The notes: generated by a model not told the origin, from the sequence alone. A stretch of DNA of 64,000 nt from Labia minor (GCA_963082975.1 OY720344.1:15487580-15551579), one strand, 5' to 3'; positions 10,758 to 22,152 are shown, counted from the stretch's first letter. Translations and numbers: made by a program.

Positions 10758-11801
10758 TAAATATTTTAATAATCCAGCCAATTGATAAAACATGAACAGT
10801 GACTTCGAATTGAAATAGACATCAGATGAATTCTTATTAAATGTTTTATAATGAACACATTAATTTATGGTTTATTCAAATTATATAAAAACCCTTAAAA
10901 AGTGCCATGCATCAGAATAATCTCGAATAAATATAAAAATACATTATATTATTATTTAGATTATCCCAGTATAAAATATAAAAGATAAATAACAAAAAAT
11001 TATTCTTAAGTAATATATTGAAAAAAGATTTTTATAAGTTTATATAAAACTATATAATTTTATTTTTTTGTTATTTATTTAAATTAAAAAAATATTTTAA
11101 ATTAATATTAAATAAAATAAATACATATGGAAGTTATATTATACGTATATAATTAAATGAAAAGAATGAAAAATTATTTTGTGACAATTTTACAATGATA
11201 ATTGTGAGGAGAAGATGAGAGGGTTGTAATTGGTTATCGAGTTATAATAAATGATAATAAACCTCACCCCGAGGTTGAATTTTGACAGGAACAGCGTTGC
11301 TCGCCGAGCGCCCTGGCTATGCGTGCGCACTCACACACCAACACCGATAGACTGACTACCGCTCGAGCGGCTGGCTAGGAAGAGCCCCTGGCATTTAGGC
11401 AACCCGCTGCGCTAGTTTCCAAATTTAAAATTTTCATATTTAAAGTACCTGGATTATCCAGCAGCAGCTCAGAAGATTAAAAATGTATTCTTTACTAACT
11501 GTTTTAATAATATTAATTAATTTTAATAATATTCTTAAATTTGAATTAGTAAATTGATTGAGTATATTGATTTATTATGATTATACTCTCATTCTGGTAT
11601 TTTTATCTTATAATTAAATAATAATTATTATTTATATATATATATACAATCTATATCTATCTATATTTATTGAATAAACCATAAATTAATATTTATTATA
11701 AAACATTTAATAAGAATTCATTTGATGACTATTTCAATTCGAAGACACTGTTCATGTCATGCTAAATCAATTAGCTGGATTATTAAAATATTAATTTTAA
11801 T
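10758..11801. repeat. Long inverted repeat enclosing a GC-rich core
   Basis: The arm at about 10758-10875 and the arm at about 11675-11801 are reverse complements over roughly 110 bp with small differences. Shared blocks include TTTTAATAATCCAGC, ATGAACAGTG, TTCGAATTGAAATAG, GAATTCTTATTAAATGTTTT and AATTTATGGTTTATTCAA. The 0.8-kb spacer holds the GC-rich island at 11265-11430. No target-site duplication is evident and no transposase is encoded. It could be a foldback-type transposon. Confidence 0.7.
11265..11430. other. GC-rich island at centre of inverted repeat
   Basis: About 165 bp, clearly above half G+C by eye, in surroundings of roughly one-fifth G+C. It includes GCTCGCCGAGCGCCCTGGC, GCGTGCGCACTCACACACC and CGCTCGAGCGGCTGGC. 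I tried to read it in all frames; frames are short and match no family I recognise. Small internal hairpins are possible (CCGCTCGAGCGG is a perfect 12-bp palindrome). Function unknown. Confidence 0.6.
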
Positions 11802-12062
11802 CTTAATTTAAATTATCTAATGTATCATAAAAGTTAATATTTTCATTCAATTAATGCCATTTTATCATATTTATTAAATTTTTTATATGAATTAAGAAAG
11901 TTATACACATTTATTTTAAATATATATCATTTGAAAAAATAAATTATGTTTAAAAAATAAATTGGTTAATTTCCAATTTAAACAACGCGATTGAATGGAT
12001 AAGAATTGTAAATATATAGAAACAATCTGTAAATATAAAGAATAATTAAAATAAATTATAAA
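11802..12062. other. AT-rich sequence, nothing recognised
   Basis: Low-complexity A/T-rich spacer before the family A tandem pair. Confidence 0.4.
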
Positions 12063-12682
12063 TAAGTTGACCTGTGGCCAGATCCGAACAGCCGACTGTG
12101 TGAAGTAAATTAATTTCTAGCTACAGAAACAATTTCAAATAATTTTAAGATATCTATTAATGTAATAAAAAACAGATATGGATATAAAATAAATATTTTT
12201 AATTTTATTTTATTTATAATATATATATGTAAGACCAGGCTGTGACGTCATGAATGGCTGGATGACGTCATATAATTTTAATTAAGAAAAAACTAATAAA
12301 GATGATTTTTCCCGAGTATAAAACCAATGCAAAGTGAATGATTTGTGATGATATGTAAAAAATCTCATTTGAAATTTGGTGTGAAAATAACCCTTCCCTT
12401 CCTATCGACGATCGCTAATACTACCACTTCCGGTTTCCGGATTTGCACCAAAAGTTGATCAATTCATCCTACTGATGCATTAAGTAAATATACCAAATTT
12501 CATCAAAATCCGTTGAGCTATTCAGGCTGTACACATCTATACGGACGGACGGACGGACAGACATGCTAAAAATACTTTTTTCTGTTTAGAAAATGCATGA
12601 TTCGTGGAGATATGTAAAAATCTCCACATGTGAAATTTGGTGTGAAAACAATACCTCCCTTGCTATCGTCGGTCGGTAAAAA
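12063..12682 (-). mobile_element. Family A (HINE-like) element, full length
   Basis: Reverse-oriented copy. AAGTTGACCTGTGGCCAGAT marks the hairpin end (one arm mutated), the (GGAC)n microsatellite lies at about 12542-12562, and TATCGTCGGTCGGTAAAAA the other end. The next family A copy starts 44 bp downstream in the same orientation. Confidence 0.85.
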
Positions 12683-12726
12683 CGTAATTGTTAAATGATC
12701 TTTTTAATTTGAGTAAAAAATATAAT

Positions 12727-13371
12727 AAGTTGACCTGTGGCCAGGTCCGAACCGACCGACTATTTGAAATAAATTAATTTCCAGCTACAGAAACAATTTC
12801 AAATAATTTTAATATATCTATTAATGTAATAAAAAACAGATATGGATACATAAATAGTAAATATAAACATTTTTAATTTTATTTTATTTATAATATATAT
12901 GCAAGACCAGGCTGTGACATCATGAATGGCTGGATGACGTCATATAATTTTAAATCAAGAAAAAACTAATAAATATGATTTTTCTCGAGGATAAAACCAA
13001 TACAAAGTGCATGATTCGTGGTGATATATAAAAAAATCTCCTTTGGTGTGAAAATAACCCTTTCCTTCCTATCGTCGATCGCTAATACTACCACTTCCGG
13101 TTTCCGGAATTGCACCAAAAGTTGATCAATTCATCCCACTGATGCATTAAGTAAATATACCAAATTTCATCAAAATCGGTTGAGCCGTTCAGGCTGTACA
13201 CATCTATACGGACGGACGGACGGACGGACAGACGGACGGACGGACAGACATCATGCTAAAAATACTTTTTCTGTTTAGAAAATGCATGATTCGTGGAGAT
13301 CTGTAAAAATCTCCACATGTGAAATTTGGTGTGAAAACAATACCTCCCTTACTATCGTCGGTCGGTAAAAA
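12727..13371 (-). mobile_element. Family A (HINE-like) element, full length
   Basis: Intact hairpin GACCTGTGGCCAGGTC, perfect subterminal repeat (CCGACCGAC at the left, GTCGGTCGGT at the right) and a longer (GGAC/GACA)n tract at about 13209-13250. With 12063-12682 it forms a same-orientation pair. Confidence 0.88.
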
Positions 13372-13451
13372 TAGTAATTAAGAAAAAATACTTGAAATAT
13401 AATTAAACTGTACAAATTTTGGAAGCAATGTATGTTATATAGTACCTCTAA

Positions 13452-13515
13452 TATATACAGGGTGGCGTAGGGAAAAGGGAATTTTCGAACCGGTTCCCCT
13501 GCACCACCCTGTAGG
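13452..13515. mobile_element. Small palindromic MITE-like insert
   Basis: A hairpin of about 60 bp: TACAGGGTGGCGTAGGGAA on the left and TTCCCCTGCACCACCCTGTA on the right, with an ATTTTCGAAC loop. Ends of the ACAGGGTGG type are common among cut-and-paste MITEs, but this copy is too short to assign. Confidence 0.55.
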
Positions 13516-14045
13516 TATATTCAACTCCCCTGTAATTCTCAAAAGTCTTCCCGTGATCACGCTTATGATTTGAAGTTTAAACAACAAAATGTATCTAATA
13601 TTATAAAAACTTTTTACACAATACCATTAAATTACTTAAATAAAATATAATAAAATCCTTATTAGCTACTTGTAATTCTAAATATTTAATGTTGTCACTA
13701 AAGAACATGTTATTTGTTAACTGCGAATTTCTCTGTCATATCTTCAAGAGTAAGCAACATGTGGCTACTTGAATGGCTTTACAAACTTTGCCGTTCATTT
13801 AAGCTCTTTCCATTCTCAAAAAATAATGATGGTCTAATCTTAAATTTTCCTATCAGAGAGTGTATATCTAACAAGTAATAAACATTAAAAAAAAAGTTTT
13901 ACATGTTATTCTTAAATAAAACAAATTATAATACATATATTTGGTAGATATAATAATATAAAAAAAAATTATATAAAATACCTAATATTGATTTGATAGT
14001 ATAATTTGAGAGTAAAAGAATCAATGCATTTTTACGAATTTGTTG
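13516..14045. other. AT-rich sequence, nothing recognised
   Basis: No feature found besides A/T-rich low complexity and a slightly richer stretch near 13720-13860. Confidence 0.4.
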
Positions 14046-14620
14046 TTTTTACTATCTCGCCGAAAATTTTCCATGTTGAGATTTTGATGTTTTTATACGT
14101 TTTGAAGGTTCCTGAATCATTTTCACTAAGGTTGAGAAAAATGTCTGTGTGTGTGTGTGTATCTGTGTATGTATGTAACCAACATTACGCAAAAACGGTT
14201 TATTTGGTACTTGGGCATTATTCAAAATTCGTACTTTTCTATCAACTTTTGAGAAATGTAGCTCAACCGGAAGAGGGTCATTACCTACAACGTTTTGATT
14301 TGTTTTCTTCTAAAGTGACCGTAAAAATAAAGAAATATGTTTGATAATTTTTCACATGATTAATAATTGTATAAAACTGCTATATATAGAATTTCAGCTT
14401 GATTGAATCGCTGAAAGTACCAGAATTAATTTTTTAACACTGCAAATCTCACGCGCCAACACGTGACGTGGTGCCATCAACAAAGAGTCAAACATGCGCT
14501 GGTTTAATAAATATTATTTATTAATTTTAATTTATAATTTAATTAATTTAATTTAAATTAAATTAATATATATTATTTAATCCAATTCAAATTGCGAGAT
14601 AGTCGAGTGGAGACACTCCA
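14046..14620 (+). mobile_element. Family B (HINE-like) element
   Basis: Starts TTTTTACTATCTCGCCGAAAA: the 5' hairpin partner and the GATCACG block are deleted. It retains the (GT)n tract at about 14143-14160 and ends GCGAGATAGTCGAGTGG plus hairpin TGGAGACACTCCA. The frame 14006-14344 is repeat-derived. Confidence 0.8.
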
Positions 14621-15397
14621 GATTTATTTTTATTCATTTTTTTTTTGTAAGCATCTTTCCCAATACAATTATTCAGGGAATACGAATTTTTATAAATAAA
14701 TACATAAATTATATAGATGAAGAGAGTATATAGAAGCAGAAAGAGACCTATATAGAAGGGAAAAGAGATCATTGGATATATAAGGGAGATGGGAGTTAAA
14801 TAAGAATAGAATAAAGAATGTCACAGATTCTTTTACAAAATTGCGGATTAGGATCAACCAGAATATTGCGGTTTCTCTCAACTGAATATCATAAGTCCCA
14901 AAGGTCATTAAGATCATTTTGAAAATCAGTAACTAAAGAAATAATAGAACATATAAAATTTCAATATGGTAAAGTATTATAATTAAAGATTATATTTATT
15001 TTTTTTTTTGGAAAACTTGTTATTGTTTAAATAATGATTAAAAAGAACATATAACATAAGTAATAAAAGATAATACATATTTTATATACCTAAATATGTA
15101 TACGAAGGACAGGCATCATATAAAATTGAAACACAACCGCGACTATTCAGTTCTGGGTAGCCCTGACTTTTGCCTAAAATGATTAAAAAAATTGCAACAT
15201 ATGAGTTGACTCAGTAAAACAAACCGGTAAAATCAGTTTGATTACCAGAAGATCCTCAAGAAGTTACTAATTCAATCAAAGTTTTTTTCAAGTACTTGTA
15301 CGTGTTTTCTTGTTGTAATAAAAATATCATATTTAAAAAACTAATAAATATTTCTCTAACACCGAACCTTAAAATTTCTTATATATTATGTGTTATG
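14621..15397. other. AT-rich sequence with one richer stretch
   Basis: The part at 14700-14940 is more balanced, and 15100-15300 has mixed composition. No coding frame or repeat was recognised. The minus frames here are low-complexity. Confidence 0.4.
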
Positions 15398-15982
15398 ACG
15401 GTTTGAAGTAAATTAATTTCCAGCTACAGAAACAATTTCAAATACTTTTAATATATCTATTAATGTAATAAAAAAACAGATATGGATACATAAATAATAA
15501 ATATAAACATTTTTAATTTTATTTTATTTATAATATATATGCAAGACCAGACTGTGACGTCATATAATTTTAAATTAAGAAAAAACTAATAAAGATGATT
15601 TTTCTCGAGGATAAAACCAATACCAAGTGCATGTAAAAAATCTCCTCATCTGAAATTTGGTGTGAAAATAACCCTTCCCTTCCTATCGTCGATAGCTAAT
15701 ACTACCACTTCCGGTTTCCCGATTTGCACCAAAAGTTGATCAATTCATCATACTGATGCATTAAGTAAATATACCAAATTTCATCAAAATCCGTTGAGCC
15801 GTTCAAGCTGTACACATCTATACTGACGGACGGACGGACGGACGGACAGACGGACAGACTTCATGCTAAAAATACTTTTTTCTGTTAAGAAAATGCATGA
15901 TTTGTGGAGATATGTAAAAATCTCCACATGTGAAGTTTGGTGTGAAAACAATACCTCCCTTACTATCGTCGGTCGGTAAAAA
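15398..15982 (-). mobile_element. Family A element, terminal hairpin missing
   Basis: The sequence begins at GACGGTTTGAAGTAAATT, so the hairpin AAGTTGACCTG.. end is lost. The rest, including the (GGAC)n tract at 15824-15858 and the GTCGGTCGGTAAAAA end, is present. There is a small deletion in the paired TGACGTCA region (15555-15563). Confidence 0.82.
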
Positions 15983-15999
15983 GGGAACTTTTGTTTTGA

Positions 16000-16200
16000 A
16001 TCCCTATAAAAGACCAGATGGTCATGGATAGAGATAATCTGTGAGAGAGGTATGCACCGGTTATTATAGAACCTCTCTCTAAAAGATCCCTTGAATTTGA
16101 AGATAACAGTAAGTTACAACCTCAATCATCAATTTCAAGGTGAACCCAGATAAATGAAACACAAAACTCCCGATATTTAAATCTGTTAGCTGGACACTCA
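16000..16200. other. Single-copy island with CTATAAAAG
   Basis: A more complex stretch containing CCCTATAAAAGACCAGATGG. This could be a TATA element, but no transcript or reading frame follows it that I can support. Listed as unresolved. Confidence 0.2.
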
Positions 16201-17300
16201 GAACAATATTCTAATAAATATTATTTTCAAACTTACACCAATTTTTATATAATTTAATTAGTTTATGAGTGCTAACTTTGTAATAAAAATAATTGAAATT
16301 TAAACATTTTATTTCTATCTTCCGTTCCTGTTTATCCATTCGGATACTAAAATATATTTAGATACTAAATAAAATAAATATTATATTAGTGAATTGGTTA
16401 TTGAAATTCGATATGTGAATTACAAATGATTACACCTTCAAATACAATTATAAAATACTCCTTTTTCTCTCTACTCAAGTGTTTCGTATTTTAAATGAAT
16501 ATTTAACCTTTTCCTCTCTTCCTATTCTCTGAGGAAGAAAAAATCCGATATCTCTTTCAGTCTCTTAATTGAAAGAGAAGAATTTCCTTTCTTTGATTAA
16601 ATTTGTTTTTTTTAACGAAATACTTAATTGAAACAAATTCTCTCCCACCAACCAGTGATAGTCAACTCTTCTATTATTTTCAATAGGGAATTACTTATCT
16701 GTGGAAAAAGAGTTATACTTTATTAGTAAAATGAAATATTTAATATAATTACAATCTATATGACTTTTAAAAATTTTGATTAAGAATCATATACCACTTA
16801 AGAATTTCATCATTAAATTATTGCAAATGATATATAATTATTTATACATGTATTGTAATATTTAAGTTAATAACATTTAGGTTTTTGGCATAGTGAAACA
16901 TAAATTGAGCCACTAATCAAATATTAATACTACAAATTAACCTCCAAGTCAAATTCAACGTTTAAGTGCGATACGTGTAATTTTGTAAGCATTACTTGAC
17001 AGAAAACCTGAAAGTAAGTAGTATAGCATAAAATACTAGAATGATTTTAGTAGCGATGAATTTTGAACTTTCTTGTAAACTCAAATGAGCCAGAATTTAA
17101 ATGTCAGTCTCTGTTGTTTGGATATATCAAAAGTTTAAAGCTATATTCAAATACTTATGTGTAAAGATATATAAAAAAATTTAAATTCTAAACAATTTAC
17201 AGATATCTATATATTTTAAATATGCATTCCTTGTAGGTACTTTAGATTTTTTTCCACCCTTCTCTCTATTTCTTTGTGTTTTCAAATAAAATTTTATATT
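16201..17300. other. AT-rich sequence, nothing recognised
   Basis: About 1.1 kb. A moderately complex pyrimidine-rich part at 16310-16690 has CTCTCTTCC-type words. No gene or repeat terminus seen. Confidence 0.4.
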
Positions 17301-18336
17301 TTAATCCATTACTGGCCGTTGACGTAGTAGTACTTCTTTTTTATTCGAAATCCAGTAGCCGCTGACGTAGATTTACGTAAATTTTTTAGTATTAAAGCAT
17401 AAAGATTAAAGTTCAAAGGTAAGAATTTGTAGAACAATTCGAAAAAATCGTGCGTTACCTCACGATATAAAAAAAATTAAGTTAAGAAGAGGTCATCATG
17501 TTTTTCGTAGAAAAAAATGAAATTTCACATATGGAAAGACAAAAGATATGTTAGAATGATTTCGACAATACATCAGGGGCGATTGATTGAAACCTGTAAG
17601 ATTATTCGAAAAACTGGTGAAATGATAGCATACCTCTCTTATAATCCAATTATAAGAAAAAGTGTGAAATGGACAAAAAAGATCATCGTGTTAATGTGAA
17701 ATTGTGCAGTATTTAATACATTTGTAATATACAAGAAACTGAATTCGGCAAAGAAATTAAAATTTCCCTCTTATTTATTACAAGTAGCTAAAGGTTGAAT
17801 CGAATATCAATATGGTTTTTTCAGAATATTCTCAAAGTTCATCAAAAAGAACCTCTTGTAAAGATCCACCTTCTAGGCATTCAGGAGATATAAAAACGCA
17901 TAGACATGTGAAATTACAAAGTTCAGGAAAAAAAGTTTCTTCAGAAACCACAGCAACAGGAAAGAAACTTCCTTCGTGTACGGACATTGTGAGATTCCCG
18001 TGTTGGAAAATGTTTTCAAGACTACCATATTAAAAGAAATTTTTGAATCCAATTTTCAAATTAGGTACTTCTTTGTTCGAATAAAATTATAAAAGATTTG
18101 ATTTGATTTTTTAAAATTTTACCAAAATAAACTAATTATTTTTTAATATTTATTTTGTTTATTATTTTAAAAGATTTAAAAAATTAATACTATTAATTAA
18201 AAAGCCATTTTGGATAAAAAAAAACATAGCGGCTCTAGGTTTTGTCTTGGCCGTACATTGACGGTTTTCAAACGATCCCTATGTAAACAAGGCCCGGGTA
18301 AAGTAAGAATTTTTAGTGCCCTGTAATGGATTTTAA
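17301..18336 (+). mobile_element. piggyBac-like element, decayed
   Basis: The left end TTAATCCATTACTGGCCG and the right end (minus strand TTAAAATCCATTACAGGGC) form an imperfect terminal inverted repeat, each preceded by TTAA, the piggyBac target. Subterminal GGCCGTTGACG / GGCCGTACATTGACG blocks also recur. Inside lie the remains of a transposase C-terminal half (17483-18060). At about 1 kb it is well short of a complete autonomous element. Confidence 0.75.
17483..18060 (+). pseudogene. piggyBac transposase, C-terminal pseudogene
   Basis: Translations in shifting frames resemble the C-terminal part of piggyBac/PGBD DDE transposases. First comes WKDKRYVRMISTIH (17532-17573, the conserved WKD.R.V..IST segment), then a KSVKWTKK block (family: RK..KWW.K), then NCAVFNTFVIYKKLN after a stop (17702-17746), then RHSGD (17875) followed by remnants of the Cys/His-rich tail (GHCEIP near 17986). 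The catalytic N-terminal and central part is missing and several stops and frameshifts interrupt the rest, so no product is expected. Assignment rests on remembered family motifs; a profile search would settle it. Confidence 0.75.
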
Positions 18337-18869
18337 CATAATTTTTAATAATTTTATATACCATATATATAATTTTATACTAATACTTGTATAATATGTG
18401 GTACAATATAATGATTTATGATATTAATCTTTGAAATCAATCTTATTTTAAGAATGATAACGTTTACAAACGTCTTTCAAACTTTTAATCATCATTCGAC
18501 TACCAGCATACAACGCTTTCAATTAAACTTCTTATCATTTTCATTCGAATAAACAATTATCTCTTTCACTTATTCAAGCGAGATGATTTAGCATATGATT
18601 CAAGAATCAAAATAAAATAAGTTCAAAATTAAAGTTAAAATTTTTACTTTTCAAAATCTTACATATATTTATCTCGAGATTGATTTTCATAAATTTTAAA
18701 TTTTAATTAAAAAAAAAAAATATATCTAATTTTGTTATAGAGATGGATTATTTTAAATTTTAAAATTTCGTGATATAAATAAATATTTTATTTTTTTATT
18801 TTATTCATATTATTAAATTATAAATTTTAACTTTAACAGAGTTATGAAATTATTTTACTTTAAAATTAG
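18337..18869. other. AT-rich sequence with a short richer island
   Basis: The stretch 18420-18600 is more balanced (GATAACGTTTACAAACGTC, CAAGCGAGATGATTTAGC) and single copy. The remainder is plain A/T. No gene found. Confidence 0.35.
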
Positions 18870-19482
18870 CTGGAGTGTCTCCACTCGACTATCTCGCAAT
18901 TTGAATTGGATTAAATAACATAATATATTATATTTACATTAAATTTAATTAATTATAAATTATAAATAATAAATATTAAACCAGCGCATGTTTGGCTTTT
19001 TGTTGATGGCACCACGTCACGTGTTGGCGCGAGAGATTTGCAGTGTTAAAAAATTAATTCTGGTAATTTCAGCGAATCAATCAAGCTGAAATTCTATATA
19101 TAGCAGTTTTATACAATTATTAATCATGTGAAAAATTTGCAAACATATATCTTTATTTTTACGGTCACTTTAGAGGAAAAAAAATCAAAACGTTGTAGGT
19201 AATGACCCTCTTCCGGTTGAGCTACATTTCTCAAAAGTTGATAGAAAACTATGAATTTTGAATAATGTCCATGTACCAAATTTCATCATTCTAGCTCAAA
19301 CCGTTTTTGCGTAATCTTGGTTACATACATACACAGACACACATACATACACACACACACAGACATTTTTCTCAACCTTAGTGAAAATGATTCAGGAACC
19401 TTCAAAACGTATAAAAACATCAAAATCTCAACATCGAAAATTTTCGTGATCGCAATACTATCTCTTACGAGATAGTAAAAAA
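18870..19482 (-). mobile_element. Family B (HINE-like) element, full length
   Basis: Reverse-oriented and nearly complete: hairpin TGGAGTGTCTCCA, CTCGACTATCTCGCAA, the ACGTGACGTG-type block (18999-19025), the (CA)n/(CATA)n tract at 19323-19362, and the terminal CTATCTCTTACGAGATAG hairpin followed by an A run. A good reference copy for the family. Confidence 0.87.
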
Positions 19483-19599
19483 ATATTAAAATAAAATTGA
19501 TTGATTGATTTTAATTAATACTTATTTATTTTATCATATACAATTTTTTTTTTCATTTGTTTATAAAATAAAAAAAAAAGAAAATATATAAAATAGAGA

Positions 19600-19940
19600 T
19601 GGAGGTAGTTATATTTATTCAAAAGGAGAATGGAGAATGAGAGAAAGAAAGGGTGAGGGAAACCAAGTGAGATGTCTTAAAGTTCTGGTTGAATCGACCG
19701 CAAACTGAGCAAAAACTGATGGCGGAAAGCTAAGAGTGGTGGTTGGAGGCAGAAAGCAGGAAAGTAGAAGACGACGACGTAAAGGAAGAAGAAAAAGAAG
19801 AGAGGGTTATGACAACAAACGTGACATTCCGATAACTTGTCTGTCAAGTGTGCGCGATTCACCAGCATGATAAGGGTAAAGACTCTCTGTCATCATTTCG
19901 ACTTGCTCGAGATTTGTTTTTCATCTTTCTTTTTTTTTCT
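19600..19940. other. Purine-rich single-copy island
   Basis: Long runs of AGGAGAATGGAGAATGAGAG type followed by a mixed segment (GACAACAAACGTGACATTCC, GTGTGCGCGATTCACC). The minus frame 19677-19868 has no domain. Possibly regulatory; nothing stronger. Confidence 0.25.
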
Positions 19941-20317
19941 AATTTTAATTAAAACATTCCATCTAACTGAAACGATTTATTTCCTTTTTTGTTAATTATT
20001 TCTTTGGTATCTATAAATGAGCAAGAGAGAAAATAAGTAAAATACATTTGAAAATATAATTATTTTTCTATAACACCTTCTTAAACACCTTTTTAAAGAA
20101 AATTATACCTTTGAAATTTTCTGTAATATTCTGATAAATACATATTTAAAAATAAGTAATTTTTTAAAATGCCTTCAAAAGTGTATGCTACAAATTTCAC
20201 TTACAAAGAAGTACCAATGCTTATACTTATAAAAACGATATATATAATAATTTATTATTACTTAGACTTAGAATAAAAAAAAACAAAAATAAAGATATTA
20301 CAGATATTATTCATTAT

Positions 20318-20400
20318 ATTTAGAACTAGACAATTTTGAATTTGAAAGGATTAGAATGATTAATATTGGTATATATATATTATATTGGTACATATATAGA
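20318..20400. repeat. Inverted duplicate of 55521-55603
   Basis: The 83 bp outside the family F end (AACTAGACAATTTTGAATTT through ATTGGTACATATATAGA) match, in reverse complement, the sequence immediately outside F at 55521-55603. Both the F element and its flank are therefore shared between the two sites. Confidence 0.75.
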
Positions 20401-20581
20401 AGCGGTAAATTACCCCAAATGGGGTAAAAATGAAACTTTTGTGAGTAAAAAGTATTTATTTTTAATTTGCTATTTTATAAACCTGTTAGCATTTTTACAA
20501 ATTAAATTTTTAGTTATTGTTTTCTTTTCAAAATTATCATGGGGGGCTATATAGGAAAGATGCTAAAAAGAGGCGATTTCG
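20401..20581 (-). mobile_element. hAT-type MITE family F, truncated
   Basis: Starts AGCGGTAAATTACCCCAAAT and continues through GCTAAAAAGAGGCGATTTCG, the reverse complement of 55226-55520. The other end is absent because a family A element begins in a T run at 20582. The family F terminal C has changed to A. Confidence 0.75.
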
Positions 20582-20941
20582 TTTTTACCGACCGACGAAA
20601 GTAAGGGAGGTATTGTTTTCACACCATATTTCACATGAGGAATTTTTAACATATCGCCACGAATCATGCACTTTGTATTGGTTTTATCCTGAGAAAAATC
20701 ATCTTTATTAGTTTTTTCTTAATTTAAAATTATATGACGTCATTCAGCCATTCATGACGTCACAACCTGGTCTTACATATATATTATAAATAAAATAAAA
20801 TTAAAAATATTTATGTTATATGCCTATCTATTTTTTATTACATTAATAGATATATTAAAATTATTTGAAATTGTTTCTGTAGCTGGAAATTAATTTACTT
20901 CAAACCGTCGGTCGGTTCGGACCTGGCCACAGGTCAACTTT
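20582..20941 (+). mobile_element. Family A element, internally deleted
   Basis: Complete ends (ACCGACCGACG at 20587; GTCGGTCGGTTCGGACC plus GACCTGGCCACAGGTC at about 20908-20936) but only 360 bp. The microsatellite and adjoining 270 bp are missing: the two CACCAAATTTCACAT-type blocks present in full copies have collapsed into one, which suggests deletion between those direct repeats. Confidence 0.82.
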
Positions 20942-21540
20942 TTATTAATTGTTTGTACTTTTATTGTTTTAACATTTACGTTTATACAATTTTTATTATG
21001 TATGGTTCATACACTAATATATTTGAATAATATGTAATTATCTAGTTAAAATAAAAAAATATCACGAGGAGAGAATTAAATAAGTGAATTAATAGGAGAG
21101 ATAATAATTTAATTATTATTATTCCAAGGTATTCATTAAGAGGGGTTTTTGTACAAGGTTTATTGACAAATTTTTAACATTTATTTTTGCAAAAATTTTA
21201 AATTTAATTATGAATTTTTTCTAAAACTAAATATAGGTTATTTAAATTCAATGTTAATTGATATATAATTTAATTGAATATAAATTTTAATATACATATT
21301 TTTCCCATATCAAAAAATAAAAATTAAATTAATTTTATAAAATATATTTTATAGAAGGATTAAAAAAGTTTATTGTTTGCTAGGATATAGCAAATATATT
21401 TTTTAATATTTAAAATTAATATTTTAATTATATATAAATTGTATTTTTGATAAAGTTAAAATATCCAATAAGGTTGGGGAAAGGAATATAAGGAGTTTTA
21501 ATGAAAAATTCAAAAATTAATTTACTTATATACAAAAATA
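20942..21540. other. AT-rich sequence, nothing recognised
   Basis: Low-complexity DNA downstream of the small minus-strand gene. It may include its 3' flank. Confidence 0.4.
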
Positions 21541-21546
21541 TTTATT
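21541..21546 (-). terminator. Candidate polyadenylation signal
   Basis: AATAAA on the minus strand, about 145 nt beyond the stop codon of the small gene at 21689-22003. Such hexamers are frequent by chance in AT-rich DNA, so this is only positional support. Confidence 0.3.
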
Positions 21547-21688
21547 AAAATATAAAAAATAAATATTATTAAGAATACAATTATATTAATAAAATATAAT
21601 ATTTACATAGGATTAGAGAATAGTAATATTATATAGATTATACATTATTTATAACAAAATAAAAATTAAATATTATATAAAAGAATAA

Positions 21689-22003
21689 TTAAATTCTTAA
21701 ATTATAATAGAAATTTCTTTTTCTATTGACTACATTACTTGTTAAGTCCAGATTTCTTCTCCTGGTTCGTCGTCGATTAATCGGGTGATTTATCACCGTC
21801 TCGATGTCATCCTCGTTCGGCGGAATATTTTCTTTATTTGCCATTATGTCTAAAAAATTGATGTCACCACCAACTAATCTTTCCGGGGTTTCAATTCTTA
21901 TTGATTCATCGTGGAAAACGTTGAAGGATGCTCTATGATGATAGTAATTGAGTCCTTCTTCTATGATATTGTGAAGAACATTCCACTCCTGTTTTAAATC
22001 CAT
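21689..22003 (-). CDS. Small single-exon protein, unknown family, KEN motif
   Basis: A 104-residue frame that I cannot assign to a family. It is the only frame in the window that looks like living coding sequence: amino-acid composition is balanced and hydrophilic, G+C is clearly higher than its flanks, and a TATA/initiator pair stands upstream. The N-terminal third (MDLKQEWNVLHNIIEEGLNY) could form an amphipathic helix. The middle is acidic and contains ETPERL and ANKENIPPNEDD, where KEN followed by a nearby proline resembles an APC/C degron. Then comes a basic cluster INRRRTRRRN and a final RKRN stretch, possible nuclear-localisation signals. There is no signal peptide or membrane segment. 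The plus-strand CTGAAATC just upstream reads GATTTCAG on the minus strand next to the ATG, so a 5'UTR intron ending there is possible. A short-lived nuclear regulator is one inference; function unknown. Confidence 0.6.
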   Translation of the reverse strand: MDLKQEWNVLHNIIEEGLNYYHHRASFNVFHDESIRIETPERLVGGDINFLDIMANKENIPPNEDDIETVINHPINRRRTRRRNLDLTSNVVNRKRNFYYNLRI

Positions 22004-22152
22004 TCTGAAATCAAAAAAAAATCAAAAATAATTAATGATATATAATAAATGAAGAGGACAGAAGAGGGAAGAAATATTGAAGATAGTTTGGTTGTGTTGG
22101 TCACAGAAAATTCCTTGAGAGCAACTGCTTGCCAAGAGAAGTGAACACAGAA

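Noticed and set aside
14895-14935. Resemblance to the bantam microRNA (AGATCATTTTGAAA at about 14911)
   Set aside because: Fourteen bases match but the seed has a substitution and the 3' part differs. No complementary arm within about 100 bp on either side gives a precursor hairpin.
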